DNA from: Natroniella sulfidigena
GTDB taxonomy: Bacteria; Bacillota; Halanaerobiia; Halobacteroidales; Halobacteroidaceae
Assembly: GCF_023223645.1 (NCBI RefSeq)
Contig: NZ_JALKBY010000014.1
Coordinates: forward strand, 21,294-85,293
Direction of reading: 5' to 3'
DNA length: 64,000 bases
A model generated the notes under the pieces. It was not told the origin of the DNA. It did no database searches and saw only the letters and a list, made by a program, of their open reading frames with translations. This document shows positions 33,980-42,037 of this stretch, piece after piece. Position numbers and translations under genes: made by a program. The stretch's first letter is position 1; every line of letters starts with the position of its first letter.

Positions 33980-34705
33980 ATGATAGCTAATATTAAAAAA
34001 TATTCATGGGTTTTAGTACCTACAATTGCTTTTGGAGGTTTGTTTTATCCGTTATTAGGTTTGGCTATGATTGGGATTATGCTTGGAATAATACTAATTG
34101 GATTATTTAATGGGAAGTATTGGTGTGGAAATTTATGTCCTCATGGAAGTTTATTTGATGTTTTAATCAGTAAGTTTTCTATTTCTAGAAAGATACCAGC
34201 TTTCTTTAAATCATCGTTTTTGAAGTGGGGTTTTTTCATCTTTTTTATGGGGATGTTCAGTAGACGTTTGATGAATGTGATGGCTACTTGGGGTAGTGAA
34301 GAGTTTCTTGATAATTTGGGTTTGATGTTTACGATGCAATACTTAATAATGCCTACAATTTTAGGAGTTAGTTTAGCGATCCTAATCAGTCCAAGAACCT
34401 GGTGTTCTTTCTGCCCGATGGGAGCAATGGGTCAAATCATGGGTAAACTTGGAAATGTCTTAGGGATTAATCGTACATTTGAACAGAGAATTACTATTAA
34501 TCAACCTACAGAATGTCGAGAATGTGGTCTATGTGCTAATAATTGTCCGTTAGAGTTGGAGCCTTATACAAATTTTGATCAAGAAAATCGTTTTGATGAT
34601 GATAGATGTATCAAGTGTGCTGAATGTGTTGAGGCTTGCCCTATCAATATTCTAGAATTGAAAAAGCGTGATGAAGTGACTAAAGATACTGTAAGGAGGG
34701 TATAA
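33980..34705 (+). CDS. Membrane polyferredoxin (NapH-like, 4Fe-4S)
   Basis: A 241-residue protein with four or five membrane segments in the first 150 residues. Two cysteine motifs face the cytoplasm, CGNLCPHGS and CSFCPMGA, typical of NapH/NosR/CcoG-like proteins. At the C terminus are two classical 4Fe-4S clusters (CRECGLCANNCP and CIKCAECVEACP). It should pass electrons between the membrane quinone or flavin pool and soluble partners. It is co-transcribed with a small cysteine protein; the actual partner reductase is not in the window. Confidence 0.87.
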   Translation: MIANIKKYSWVLVPTIAFGGLFYPLLGLAMIGIMLGIILIGLFNGKYWCGNLCPHGSLFDVLISKFSISRKIPAFFKSSFLKWGFFIFFMGMFSRRLMNVMATWGSEEFLDNLGLMFTMQYLIMPTILGVSLAILISPRTWCSFCPMGAMGQIMGKLGNVLGINRTFEQRITINQPTECRECGLCANNCPLELEPYTNFDQENRFDDDRCIKCAECVEACPINILELKKRDEVTKDTVRRV

Positions 34706-34706
34706 G

Positions 34707-34928
34707 ATGGCTGATTGTGAACATATAACTAATTGTGCTTTCTTTAATGATAAAATGGATGAAAAAGCAGGATTGGCCAGTCTATATAAAAAGAGATATT
34801 GCCAAGGGGATAATTCTAATTGTGCTCGTTATTTGGTGAGTAAGACTGTAGGGAGTCAGTGTTTGCCGAGTGGTTTATTTCCTAATCAACATCAGAAAGC
34901 GGAGAAGATAATAAAAGAATGTAATTAA
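34707..34928 (+). CDS. Small cysteine-containing protein, 73 aa
   Basis: It starts one base after the polyferredoxin stop, with AAGGAGGG upstream. Six Cys are spread over 73 residues (CEHITNC, YCQGDNSNC, QCLPSG and a penultimate Cys). There is no signal or membrane segment. Similar small cysteine proteins occur in anaerobes, but I know no assigned function. Context suggests a metal- or Fe-S-binding partner of the polyferredoxin. Confidence 0.75.
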   Translation: MADCEHITNCAFFNDKMDEKAGLASLYKKRYCQGDNSNCARYLVSKTVGSQCLPSGLFPNQHQKAEKIIKECN

Positions 34929-34941
34929 ATAGGTTGTTCAA

Positions 34942-34981
34942 AATTCAGTCAGATCTTAACCGATCTGACTGAATTATTTTT
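34942..34981 (+). terminator. Terminator of the polyferredoxin operon
   Basis: AATTCAGTCAGATC pairs with GATCTGACTGAATT around TTAACC, followed by a T-rich tail. Confidence 0.9.
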
Positions 34982-35083
34982 GATTAATAGAGGTTGAGTT
35001 CTTGTTTGACAGGTGTTAGCTAATATAAGAGTATAATAATGCTCCTCTCCTGTGGCAGGGGCTTATCATTAGGAGGGATAGAG

Positions 35084-35626
35084 ATGAAGGAAGTAGTAGT
35101 TATTTATTGGTCTAAGACAGGGAATACAGAGCAAGTAGCTAGATCAATTCAGAAAGGGGCTAAGAAAGCTCGGGCCAACGTTTCATTATTGAAGATTGAA
35201 GAGGCTAAGGAAATTGACTTTTATGATTATGATCTAGTTTGTCTGGGGGTTCCTTCTTACCATTGGCATCCTCCTAAGCCAGCTGATCGCTTTTTAAAGA
35301 ATAAGTTTAAAGAGTATCGAAAGGAAGGGAAGGTTAAGTTGGGTGCTCCTAAGGTCGAAGGTAAGAATGCGTTAGTATTTTGTACTTATTCAGGGCCTCA
35401 TACTGGTATTGATGAGGCTATACCAGTAGGGGATTATGTAGGTCAATTTTTTGCCCATTTTGGTTTTAATGTAGTTGATAAGTTATATATTCTCAGTGAG
35501 TTTAAGGCTAATGGTACTGAAGGTGTTAACCTTGAAGGTAGAATGGGAGATATAAGAGGTTTGCCTACTGCAGAGCAGTTAGAGAAGATTAGTCAAGATA
35601 CTGAAGAACTAGTAAGCAATCTCTAA
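35084..35626 (+). CDS. Flavodoxin-like protein
   Basis: A 180-residue protein starting at ATG 35084, behind TAGGAGGG; the frame is open further upstream but without an SD. VVIYWSKTGNTEQVARSI is the FMN phosphate loop, and LVCLGVPSYHWHPPK and VFCTYSGPHTG are the two ring-contacting loops. It would shuttle electrons with bound FMN. It lies just after the polyferredoxin operon, which suggests a common redox job. Longer than a short-chain flavodoxin, it may be an NAD(P)H-type or multimeric member. Confidence 0.87.
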   Translation: MKEVVVIYWSKTGNTEQVARSIQKGAKKARANVSLLKIEEAKEIDFYDYDLVCLGVPSYHWHPPKPADRFLKNKFKEYRKEGKVKLGAPKVEGKNALVFCTYSGPHTGIDEAIPVGDYVGQFFAHFGFNVVDKLYILSEFKANGTEGVNLEGRMGDIRGLPTAEQLEKISQDTEELVSNL

Positions 35627-35750
35627 AAATTTACTTTGAGCTAAAGAGAATTTAATTTACAAGGAAGAAACCTCTGGGTAAATTGCCTAGAGGTTTAAAT
35701 ATTTGGTTTATTTTGAAAGATGCGTTATAGTTATTTAGAGAGGTGATTTT

Positions 35751-35906
35751 ATGACTGATAAGTTTAGAGAAGAGATTGAATTTTTGCGAGAGAAAATGAA
35801 TAAGAAAATTCAAAGTAATGATTTATTAGATAAAAATGTATTGGCTATTAGTCAAAAATTAGATCAGAAGATTGTCGAGTCAATGAAAAGAAAGAAGGGT
35901 CAATAA
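35751..35906 (+). CDS. Spo0E-like aspartyl-phosphate phosphatase
   Basis: A 51-residue protein starting at ATG 35751 behind GAGAGGTGA. It has the two-helix Spo0E pattern: IEFLREKMNKKI, then the signature AISQKLDQKIVE (SQxLD). Spo0E peptides remove phosphate from Spo0A-P and so delay sporulation. The length fits the family. It ends directly against the converging minus-strand gene. It supports a spore-forming host together with spmAB and spoVK. Confidence 0.8.
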   Translation: MTDKFREEIEFLREKMNKKIQSNDLLDKNVLAISQKLDQKIVESMKRKKGQ

Positions 35907-36376
35907 TTAGTTATCAGAAAGTAATTTCTGCTTAAAGTAATTCAAGTATAACCAAGTTACCGTAACGTGCCATAAGGAATATAGAATAATAGGTACTATA
36001 ATTCTACCATAATTAGATTTGAAAATTTTAAGGTTGATCAGTACATTAGCAAAGAGTGTACTATAAAAACCACCAGTCAATGCCAAAAGATAATTCCATG
36101 GTTTTGTAGTAGGTAAAAAGTATAAAAAGATGATAAAGTAGAAAGTCCAAGCTATCGGAGGAAAGAGAGGAATTCCCATAAATCCAAATGGTCCATAATT
36201 GATATGAGTACCTAAATCTAACAGTTGTCCGACTAAAAGAATAATTAATATATCAAATACTGCACCAAAGAGACCCCATAAATACCAAGTTGACCGATTA
36301 CTTTTTTGGGGACTATAGCTACTAAAACTATAAATAATATTACAGTATAGATTGGATAGATAAAATAAGTTGGCAT
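35907..36376 (-). pseudogene. Frameshifted membrane protein gene (CBO0543-like?)
   Basis: On the minus strand an ORF starts at 36376 (MPTYFIYPIYTVILFIVL, a good membrane segment) and runs out of frame just after an A6 run (36307-36302). A -1 shift there joins it smoothly to SNRSTWYLWGLFGAVFDIL and on to the stop at 35907, about 155 residues with four or five membrane segments. GPFGFMGIPLFPPIAW recalls the CBO0543 family, tentatively. It may be a broken gene, a sequencing error in the homopolymer, or slippage. AGGAGGGG lies upstream, 17 bases from the ATG. Confidence 0.7.
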
Positions 36377-36579
36377 TTCAAAAATTTTTCACCCCTCCTT
36401 TCTATATCCTTATAATTTACAAAAATAATTTTATTATGCAGTGAGTTTTGATTTTTTGGTAGACTTTACATTTATTCCTTAATAATATAAACTATTATTA
36501 TATATTCCGATATATTGTACTAAAGAATTATTAAGAGAGGTGGCATAAGTAAATAAAGTTAAAAAAGGAGGAGCAGAGT

Positions 36580-36789
36580 TTGAAAGCAGTAATAGATCGT
36601 TTTGAAAATGATTATGCTGTAGTTTTATTTGGCGAAGAAGAAATTAAAGTTGATATCCCTAGTCAGCTTTTACCTGATGAAGTTAGTGAAGGTACATGGT
36701 TAGAAGTCTCTTTTACAATTGATCAAGAAACTTCTGAGGATAGAGAAAGAAAGATTGGAAATTTGATTGATAAACTTAAAAACAACTAA
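36580..36789 (+). CDS. DUF3006 family protein
   Basis: A 69-residue protein starting at TTG behind AAGGAGGAG. AVIDRFENDYAVVLFGEEEIKVDIPSQLLPDEVSEGTWLEVSFTID is the typical DUF3006 pattern, a small beta-barrel-like domain of unknown function. In other Firmicutes it often accompanies ComEC-like metallo-beta-lactamase proteins; an unrelated MBL-fold gene lies 1.1 kb downstream here. Confidence 0.82.
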   Translation: MKAVIDRFENDYAVVLFGEEEIKVDIPSQLLPDEVSEGTWLEVSFTIDQETSEDRERKIGNLIDKLKNN

Positions 36790-36815
36790 TTAAAATATTA
36801 GGTATTATTTAAATT

Positions 36816-36851
36816 ATAAACCTTAGTAGTGCACTCTACTGGGGTTTATTC
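36816..36851 (+). terminator. Hairpin after the DUF3006 gene
   Basis: AAACC...AGTAG pairs with CTACT...GGTTT with a few mismatches. No proper T run follows, so the terminator call is weak. Confidence 0.45.
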
Positions 36852-36870
36852 GTATTAAAAGGGGGAAATA

Positions 36871-36900
36871 ACAAAGAGATGCATTGATGCATCTCTTTGT
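36871..36900. repeat. Perfect 13-bp inverted repeat
   Basis: ACAAAGAGATGCA and TGCATCTCTTTGT are separated by TTGA. It is preceded by an SD-like AAAAGGGGGA but no reading frame follows. It may be a terminator stem or a structured RNA element. Confidence 0.6.
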
Positions 36901-36974
36901 AGAGCCTTAAGCATTCTGTTTAAGAAGTTCAAAGGTAGTTTGTATTTCTAAATCGATTCTATAAAGCTTAGCTT

Positions 36975-37387
36975 TAGTAATTGGTAATTAGTGATTTGTG
37001 ATTGGTAAAATCAAAGTCAAAATTTTTTGACACAGCGTCCTGAAGAAAACGTTTTTTGTTTTCTGAGGAAGTACTCTTGGGGTGCGTCCTGAGGAAGCGA
37101 CGCGGAGCTAGTGCCCTTGGGCGTATTATGAGAGAAATGTTTTTTATTTCTCGAGGAAATAGTCTTGGGCTTGAACTCTTGGGGTGACTAAGGTTTAACT
37201 AAGTTCTGATTAAAACCAATTAAAATTTATTTTATGACCTTGAAATTGTCTTGTGTTAGTCGAATTTTAATCCGAATTTAGTCTGCGTCTAACAAGGGTT
37301 TGATTATATGTTTTTAGAGGTTTGAATTTACTAATTACTAGTTACCAATCACTAATGACTGTGTCACAAAGTGACACATTATATCAA
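36975..37387. repeat. Large composite element: heptamer arms, three hairpin modules, end cap
   Basis: Five heptamers (TAGTAAT, TGGTAAT, TAGTGAT, TTGTGAT, TGGTAAA) stand at 36975-37009. Complementary heptamers (AATTACT, AGTTACC, AATCACT, AATGACT) stand at 37333-37360. Inside is a GC-richer stretch (37035-37195) with stems AGAAAAC/GTTTTCT, GCGTC/GACGC and GAGAAAT/ATTTCTC, each leading to a GAGGAA and/or CTTGGG segment. The right end is a GTGTCAC/GTGACAC hairpin and then ATATCAA. Past it, up to 37555, I see nothing. Confidence 0.75.
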
Positions 37388-37555
37388 TTCCATTATTAAT
37401 ATTAGTCGGCTTAATCACCTTTGCTAGAAGGGGTTTTTAAAGAAGTGTAGAAAGGAATAAACTAATACAGAGTAAGTGGAGCGGTTGCAGGAGATAGGTT
37501 AAGATGAGCGGGGGAGGTTTTTGTTTGGTTAGACCTAAACGTTTACGGTAATATC

Positions 37556-37729
37556 TTACTTTGATTCTCTCTTAGCTTCTTCAATAGCTTTATAAATAGT
37601 CTTGTAAAATTTGGCTACTTCATTAGTATAGTGTTCGTTAGTACTGGAATCGGCCGTCAGCAAAGGACTATTATTGTTGTTATCTAGCATTTTGATTGTT
37701 ATTTCTTTAGCAATCTTATCAGTTTTCAT
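37556..37729 (-). CDS. Small protein of unknown function, 57 aa
   Basis: On the minus strand ATG at 37729 follows GGGGTGA closely; further up is GGGGGAGG. The sequence begins MKTDKIAKEITIKMLDNN and ends VAKFYKTIYKAIEEAKRESK. It looks like a two-helix soluble peptide. Short proteins ending in a similar EFYKTIYKAI segment are familiar to me from clostridia, without known function. It is convergent with nothing and divergent from the MBL gene. Confidence 0.65.
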   Translation of the reverse strand: MKTDKIAKEITIKMLDNNNNSPLLTADSSTNEHYTNEVAKFYKTIYKAIEEAKRESK

Positions 37730-37868
37730 TTTATCACCCCATAAATAATTTAACCTCCCCCTGAATAGTTATTCTAGGGTGATCAGGAAAAACCTTCTAT
37801 CTAAATCATAAAATTATTAATAATGACAATCTATGGGATAGATAATTAATCTTAAAGGGGGAAACATA

Positions 37869-38618
37869 ATGGGAAAATTAAAGGGAACAGCTAATATTTA
37901 TCATCTTTATCATAGCGGAGTAGCGGTAGAAACTGAATCAAAACTATTAATCTTTGATTATTATAATGATAGTCCAGTAGGTAAGGAGCGGAGTTTAGAA
38001 ACAGGAGTAGTAGATCCGGATATTTTCAGCAGGAAAGAGCAAGGATTGGTTTTTGTATCCCATAATCACAATGATCACTTCAATCCTGTTATTTTTGAGT
38101 GGGAGCAGAAGGTTGATAATTTACATTATATTTTAAGTGATGACCTGCAAGTAAATGATAAGAAGGAGAATTACTATCAGTTGGGGAAATATCAGCAGTT
38201 GGAGTTAGAAGATGTTACAGTCAATACTTATGGTACGACTGACCAAGGGGTTTCTTTTTTAGTTGAGGTAGATGGTTTAGTTATCTTTCATGCTGGAGAT
38301 TTAAATTGGTGGCATTGGAATAAGTTTAGTCCAGCTGAGCGAAAACAAGAGGAAAGAGAGTATAAAGAGGAGTTGGCCCGATTACCAGAGGTAAATATTG
38401 ATCTAGCGTTTGTTCCTGTTGATCCGAGGTTAGAAGAGCATTATTATCGGGGAGGAGAGTATTTTGCTCAAGAGTTTAAACCTAATTTGTTAGTTCCGAT
38501 TCATTTTAGTAATAACTATGAAATTACCGAAGAGTTTGCTGATAAGATAGCTGATTTAGCGGTTGATTCAGCTGTGATTAAAAAGCGAGGATCGAAAATT
38601 AGCTACAGTAGTCTATAA
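37869..38618 (+). CDS. Metallo-beta-lactamase-fold hydrolase
   Basis: A 249-residue UlaG-like member. The metal motif is VSHNHNDHF (HxHxDH with Asn between), followed by IFHAGDLNWWHW with a metal-binding Asp, and VPIHFSNNY with the last His. No signal is present, so it is cytoplasmic. The substrate of this subgroup is generally unknown. SD AAGGGGG lies before the ATG; it is a single-gene unit. Confidence 0.88.
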   Translation: MGKLKGTANIYHLYHSGVAVETESKLLIFDYYNDSPVGKERSLETGVVDPDIFSRKEQGLVFVSHNHNDHFNPVIFEWEQKVDNLHYILSDDLQVNDKKENYYQLGKYQQLELEDVTVNTYGTTDQGVSFLVEVDGLVIFHAGDLNWWHWNKFSPAERKQEEREYKEELARLPEVNIDLAFVPVDPRLEEHYYRGGEYFAQEFKPNLLVPIHFSNNYEITEEFADKIADLAVDSAVIKKRGSKISYSSL

Positions 38619-38643
38619 AAGAAGATAATGAATTTTCCTAATC

Positions 38644-38674
38644 AGACTCTCATCTTAATAGATGAGAGTCTTTA
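38644..38674 (+). terminator. Terminator after the MBL gene
   Basis: AGACTCTCATC pairs with GATGAGAGTCT around TTAATA; short T tail. Confidence 0.87.
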
Positions 38675-38996
38675 TGAATATAATTGACAAAAAGTGGAGT
38701 AATTATTAAAAAATTAAAGGAAATTTATTCTTTAAAAAGAAAATAATAAAAGAAAAGATAAATTATAAAGTGACACATTTTGTTTATTTATAATACTTTT
38801 GATTTATTTAAGAAATTATGATATGGTAATCATCAGTAGATTATTCATACAAAATAGGGTTGATTACTCAGGATAAGGTTTTGGGGTGTATTGAAAGACT
38901 ATTTACCTATTGGAGCAAAAGTGAAAATAATAACTTGTTGTTATTATCAAGTTTAACTTACTTTGCTGAAAAAACTTTAGTATTGGAGAGATTATT
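38675..38996 (+). other. AT-rich region before the STAS gene
   Basis: About 320 bases. It carries AAAGTGACACATT near 38768, similar to the cap at 37369. A possible upstream reading frame from TTG 38881 overlaps the STAS start by ATGA. No clear promoter or SD supports it. Confidence 0.45.
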
Positions 38997-39308
38997 ATGA
39001 CAATAAAAGATAACAATAAGTTAGAAATAATTGTTAGTGCTGAAGATAAGATTGATGTTAGTAATTCGCAAGAATTTGAAAGAAAGTTACAGATTGCTTA
39101 TAATCAAGGGTATGAGCAGATTATAATTGATTTTAAGAATGTTACTAGGATAGACACTTGTGGTTTGGGTAAGTTATTATCATTTTATAAAAAAATAAGA
39201 GTAAGAAATGGTGAGTTGCGAATTATAAACCTAACTAATGACTATATAAAAAAGATGTTTAAAATGATTAAGCTCAATAAAATCATTGATATAGAAGGAA
39301 TAGAATAG
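38997..39308 (+). CDS. STAS-domain anti-sigma factor antagonist-like protein
   Basis: A 103-residue single STAS domain (LEIIVSAEDKIDVSNSQEFERKL, IIIDFKNVTRIDTCGLGKLLSFYKKIR, LRIINLTNDYIKKMFKMIKLNKIIDI). In SpoIIAA/RsbV the conserved D-S-S-G-L-G carries the phosphorylated Ser. Here it reads DTCGLG, with Cys at the phosphorylated position. No anti-sigma kinase or sigma gene is adjacent. It may be a non-phosphorylatable member or control something else. Confidence 0.85.
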   Translation: MTIKDNNKLEIIVSAEDKIDVSNSQEFERKLQIAYNQGYEQIIIDFKNVTRIDTCGLGKLLSFYKKIRVRNGELRIINLTNDYIKKMFKMIKLNKIIDIEGIE

Positions 39309-39450
39309 TGACTGTATAATTTTTGGAATTATTGAGCAATTTAATTTTGTTAACTAGCCATTTATACTAAATGTTAATAAATTTTATCTTTCATTTTGGG
39401 TAAAATATGTTATAATGAAATACTGTATTGGATCTTAAAGGAGTGATAAG

Positions 39451-40779
39451 ATGAATCAAGAGAATAAATCATATCTAATAAAGACCTACGGTTGTCAAAT
39501 GAATGAGCATGATTCAGAAAAACTTGCAGGTGTGCTAGAAGATGAAGGCTATCAGCCAACTGAAGAATTAGAGGATGCTGATATAATCATTTTAAATACA
39601 TGTTGTGTACGAGAGAATGCTGAATTAAAGGTTTATGGTAAGGTGGGCCAACTAAAAAACTTAAAAAGGAAGAATCCCGATCTAATCATCGGTATTTGTG
39701 GCTGTATGATGCAGCAAGAGGATGTAGTTAAGGAGATTAAGGAGAAGTATCGTCATGTTGATATTGTTTTTGGGACTCATAATATTCATCATTTTCCTAA
39801 GTTATTAAAGGAAGCTAAGGAGGATAAGAATCCTTTAGTCAAAGTTTGGGAGGAGTCTAAAGAGTTGATTCCCGAGATGCCTGTCCAAAGAAAGGATGAT
39901 CACAAGGCATTTGTGACGATTATTTATGGGTGTGATAATTTCTGTACATACTGTATTGTTCCTCATGTTAGAGGAAGGGAGAAGAGTCGTCCGTTAGAGA
40001 ACATTGTCAAAGAAATTGAAGATTTGGTGGCAGATGGGGTTAAAGAAGTGACCTTGCTCGGTCAGAATGTAAACTCTTATGGTAAAGATTTTGAAGAAGA
40101 AATTGATTTTGCTGACTTATTGACTGAGATTAATCAAGTTGAAGGTTTAGCTAGGATTCGTTATATGACTTCTCATCCGAGGGATTTCAGTGATAAATTA
40201 GTCGAGACTATCAGTCAATTGGATAAGGTATGTAATCATTTTCATCTACCAGTCCAAGCTGGAAGTAATAAAATACTTAAAAAGATGAATAGAAATTATA
40301 CAAAAGAGGAATATTTAAGATTAATAGAAAAAATTAGAGCAAATAATCCGGATGCTGCGATAACGACAGATGTTATTGTTGGTTTTCCAGGAGAGAGTGA
40401 AGAGGATTTTGAAAAGACCCTTGATCTATTTAAGAAGGTAGAATTTGATATGGCTTATAGTTTTCTTTATTCTAAGCGAACAGGTACGCCAGCTGCAGAG
40501 TATGATGAGCAGATCTCTGATGAGGTTAAAAAGGAGCGATTACAGCGTTTAATGGATATTCAAAGTGATATTAGTTTAAAGAAAAATAAGCCTTTAGAGG
40601 GTCAGATTGTTGAAGTATTAGTAGAAGGAGAAAGTAAAAAAGATCCTAATAAATTAACTGGTAGAACATGTTCAAATAAAATAGTTATCTTTGAAGCAGA
40701 CCGTGATTTGACAGGAGAGCTAATTAATGTTAAAATAAACAGAGTACAGAGTTGGACATTATTTGGTGACTTGGTTTAA
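39451..40779 (+). CDS. miaB: MiaB, tRNA-2-methylthio-N6-dimethylallyladenosine synthase
   Basis: A 442-residue radical SAM methylthiotransferase. The N-terminal UPF0004 domain supplies three Cys for the auxiliary cluster ([27 protein letters not shown]). The radical SAM domain has CDNFCTYC, and a TRAM domain is at the C terminus (about 375-442). It adds 2-methylthio to i6A37 of tRNA. MiaA, which makes i6A37, is encoded 6 kb downstream. SD AAAGGAG precedes the ATG. Confidence 0.96.
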   Translation: MNQENKSYLIKTYGCQMNEHDSEKLAGVLEDEGYQPTEELEDADIIILNTCCVRENAELKVYGKVGQLKNLKRKNPDLIIGICGCMMQQEDVVKEIKEKYRHVDIVFGTHNIHHFPKLLKEAKEDKNPLVKVWEESKELIPEMPVQRKDDHKAFVTIIYGCDNFCTYCIVPHVRGREKSRPLENIVKEIEDLVADGVKEVTLLGQNVNSYGKDFEEEIDFADLLTEINQVEGLARIRYMTSHPRDFSDKLVETISQLDKVCNHFHLPVQAGSNKILKKMNRNYTKEEYLRLIEKIRANNPDAAITTDVIVGFPGESEEDFEKTLDLFKKVEFDMAYSFLYSKRTGTPAAEYDEQISDEVKKERLQRLMDIQSDISLKKNKPLEGQIVEVLVEGESKKDPNKLTGRTCSNKIVIFEADRDLTGELINVKINRVQSWTLFGDLV

Positions 40780-40816
40780 AGGAAGTTTTTTAAATTTTAA
40801 GGGGGATTTTAATTTT

Positions 40817-41164
40817 ATGTCAATTAAAGAGAAAGCTGAACAATTAGCGGAAGAGATTGTAGAATCTAATGAGTATGATGATTTGAAAGCTGCAGAAGAA
40901 GAGATGCAAGCTGATGAAGCTGCTCAAGAAATTCTACAAGAATTTCAATCTAAGCAGAAGATGGCACAAATGGCCCAAATGAATGGTCAAGGAGTAACTG
41001 AAGAGATGCAACAAGAAATTCAAGGGTTACAGGCCAAAATGCAACAGAATGAAAAGATCAAAGGATATATGGAAGCACAGCAGGAGTTTAATGGAATAAT
41101 GGAGCAAGTTAATGAAGTTATTTCTACTGCTATTCAAGGTCAAGAGCAACCACAACAAGCTTAA
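40817..41164 (+). CDS. YlbF/YmcA family protein (first)
   Basis: A 115-residue all-helical protein. ATG 40817 is preferred, with AGGGGG upstream; an earlier in-frame start overlaps miaB. KAAEEEMQADEAAQEILQEFQSKQ and a second helix with LQAKMQQNEKIKGYMEAQQEF are typical of YlbF/YmcA (DUF964). In Bacillus, YmcA lies next to the MiaB gene and forms, with YlbF and YaaT, an Fe-S complex affecting RNase Y, competence and sporulation. This copy lacks the cysteines of the next one. Confidence 0.87.
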   Translation: MSIKEKAEQLAEEIVESNEYDDLKAAEEEMQADEAAQEILQEFQSKQKMAQMAQMNGQGVTEEMQQEIQGLQAKMQQNEKIKGYMEAQQEFNGIMEQVNEVISTAIQGQEQPQQA

Positions 41165-41201
41165 AATAAATTGAAGTTAAGTTCTAAGGGGGATATTTAT
41201 T

Positions 41202-41564
41202 ATGTCTATTATGGAAAAAGCTCAGGAATTAGGTACTGAGATTGTAGAATCACAGGAATTTTCTGAGCTCAAAACTGCAGAAGAAGCAATGGAAGCTGAT
41301 GAAGCTGCTCAAGAAATCTTACAAGAGTTCCAAACTAAGCAGCGTAAAGCTCAAATGGCCCAGCAAAATGGTCAGCCAGTTTCTGATGAGCTTAAGAAAG
41401 AATTACAGGGGATTCAAGCTAAGATGCAACAAAATGAGCATGTTAAAGAGTATATGGAAGCACAACAGAAGTTTGGTAAAGTAATGCAGACGGTTAATCA
41501 AGTGATCAGTGCTGCTATCCAAGGTGAAGAGTGCGGTCCAGATTGTGGAGCAGGTTGTTGTTAA
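41202..41564 (+). CDS. YlbF/YmcA family protein with cysteine tail (second)
   Basis: A 120-residue paralogue of the previous gene, with the same helices (EAMEADEAAQEILQEFQTKQ; IQAKMQQNEHVKEYMEAQQKF) but ending in ECGPDCGAGCC. The four Cys could hold part of an Fe-S cluster, as reported for the Bacillus YlbF-YmcA-YaaT complex. SD AAGGGGG precedes the ATG. The two probably form a heteromer. No yaaT gene is in the window. Confidence 0.87.
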   Translation: MSIMEKAQELGTEIVESQEFSELKTAEEAMEADEAAQEILQEFQTKQRKAQMAQQNGQPVSDELKKELQGIQAKMQQNEHVKEYMEAQQKFGKVMQTVNQVISAAIQGEECGPDCGAGCC

Positions 41565-41566
41565 TT

Positions 41567-41605
41567 AAAAAAACCTCTAAGTCATTTTGACTTAGAGGTT
41601 TTTTT
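41567..41605 (+). terminator. Terminator after the YlbF/YmcA pair
   Basis: AAAACCTCTAAGTC and GACTTAGAGGTTTT form a perfect stem around a T-rich loop, followed by T. Confidence 0.93.
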
Positions 41606-41622
41606 CTATTAGGTTAAAGTTA

Positions 41623-41732
41623 ATTACAATTCAGTTTAAGTTTGAGTCTAAGTCTAAGTAAGAGCTAAATCCTCATGTTTCTAGTGGTTGACTTAAACTT
41701 AACCTCAGCCTTAAACTTAAGCTTAATATCAA
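41623..41732. repeat. Hexamer element with ATTACAA/ATATCAA ends (copy 2)
   Basis: A 110-bp element nearly identical to 16956-17065, including the central segment with GTGGTTGACTTAAAC. The left arm has GTTTAA, GTTTGA, GTCTAA, GTCTAA, GTAAGA; the right arm CTTAAA, CTTAAC, CTCAGC, CTTAAA, CTTAAG. It lies just behind the terminator. Confidence 0.92.
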
Positions 41733-41778
41733 ATAAGTTTAGAATTGATTCGATCTAATTTAAATTTAAGTTAGATTG

Positions 41779-41787
41779 TGGTATAAT
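41779..41787 (+). promoter_or_regulatory. Extended -10 promoter candidate for mutS-mutL
   Basis: TGGTATAAT fits TGnTATAAT, the extended -10 form that needs little -35. The leader to mutS would be about 245 bases. Confidence 0.5.
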
Positions 41788-41905
41788 AATTATTTGAATT
41801 AAGGAGTATTCTCAGCTAAAAGAAAATATTGTAAGCTTGGAAATCTAATTCTCTTATAGCTTTTGATTATTGATTTTTCCATTTTTTGATCTTGATATTT
41901 TGAAT

Positions 41906-41940
41906 TTAATTGTGAATTGTGCATCGTAAATTGTCAATTG
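41906..41940. repeat. Short heptamer array in the mutS leader
   Basis: Five phased units: TTAATTG, TGAATTG, TGCATCG, TAAATTG, TCAATTG. The rest of the 41788-42037 leader shows only the SD (TAGGAGGTGG). Confidence 0.65.
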
Positions 41941-42037
41941 AAACGGGAGTGAAGAAAGTTTTAGATATCTCTAAAGTATTGCAATAGTAAGATTAGATTT
42001 AGCTGAAAGTATTATAAAGTTATTAGGAGGTGGGAGT

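Noticed and set aside
35006..35037. Promoter TTGACA/TATAAT before the flavodoxin gene
   Set aside because: The spacer is 20 bases, too long for a normal sigma-A promoter; another -10 is not convincing.
38881..39000. About 40-codon leader frame coupled to the STAS gene by ATGA
   Set aside because: TTG start with only a weak SD and no recognisable features; kept only as a note in the gap entry.
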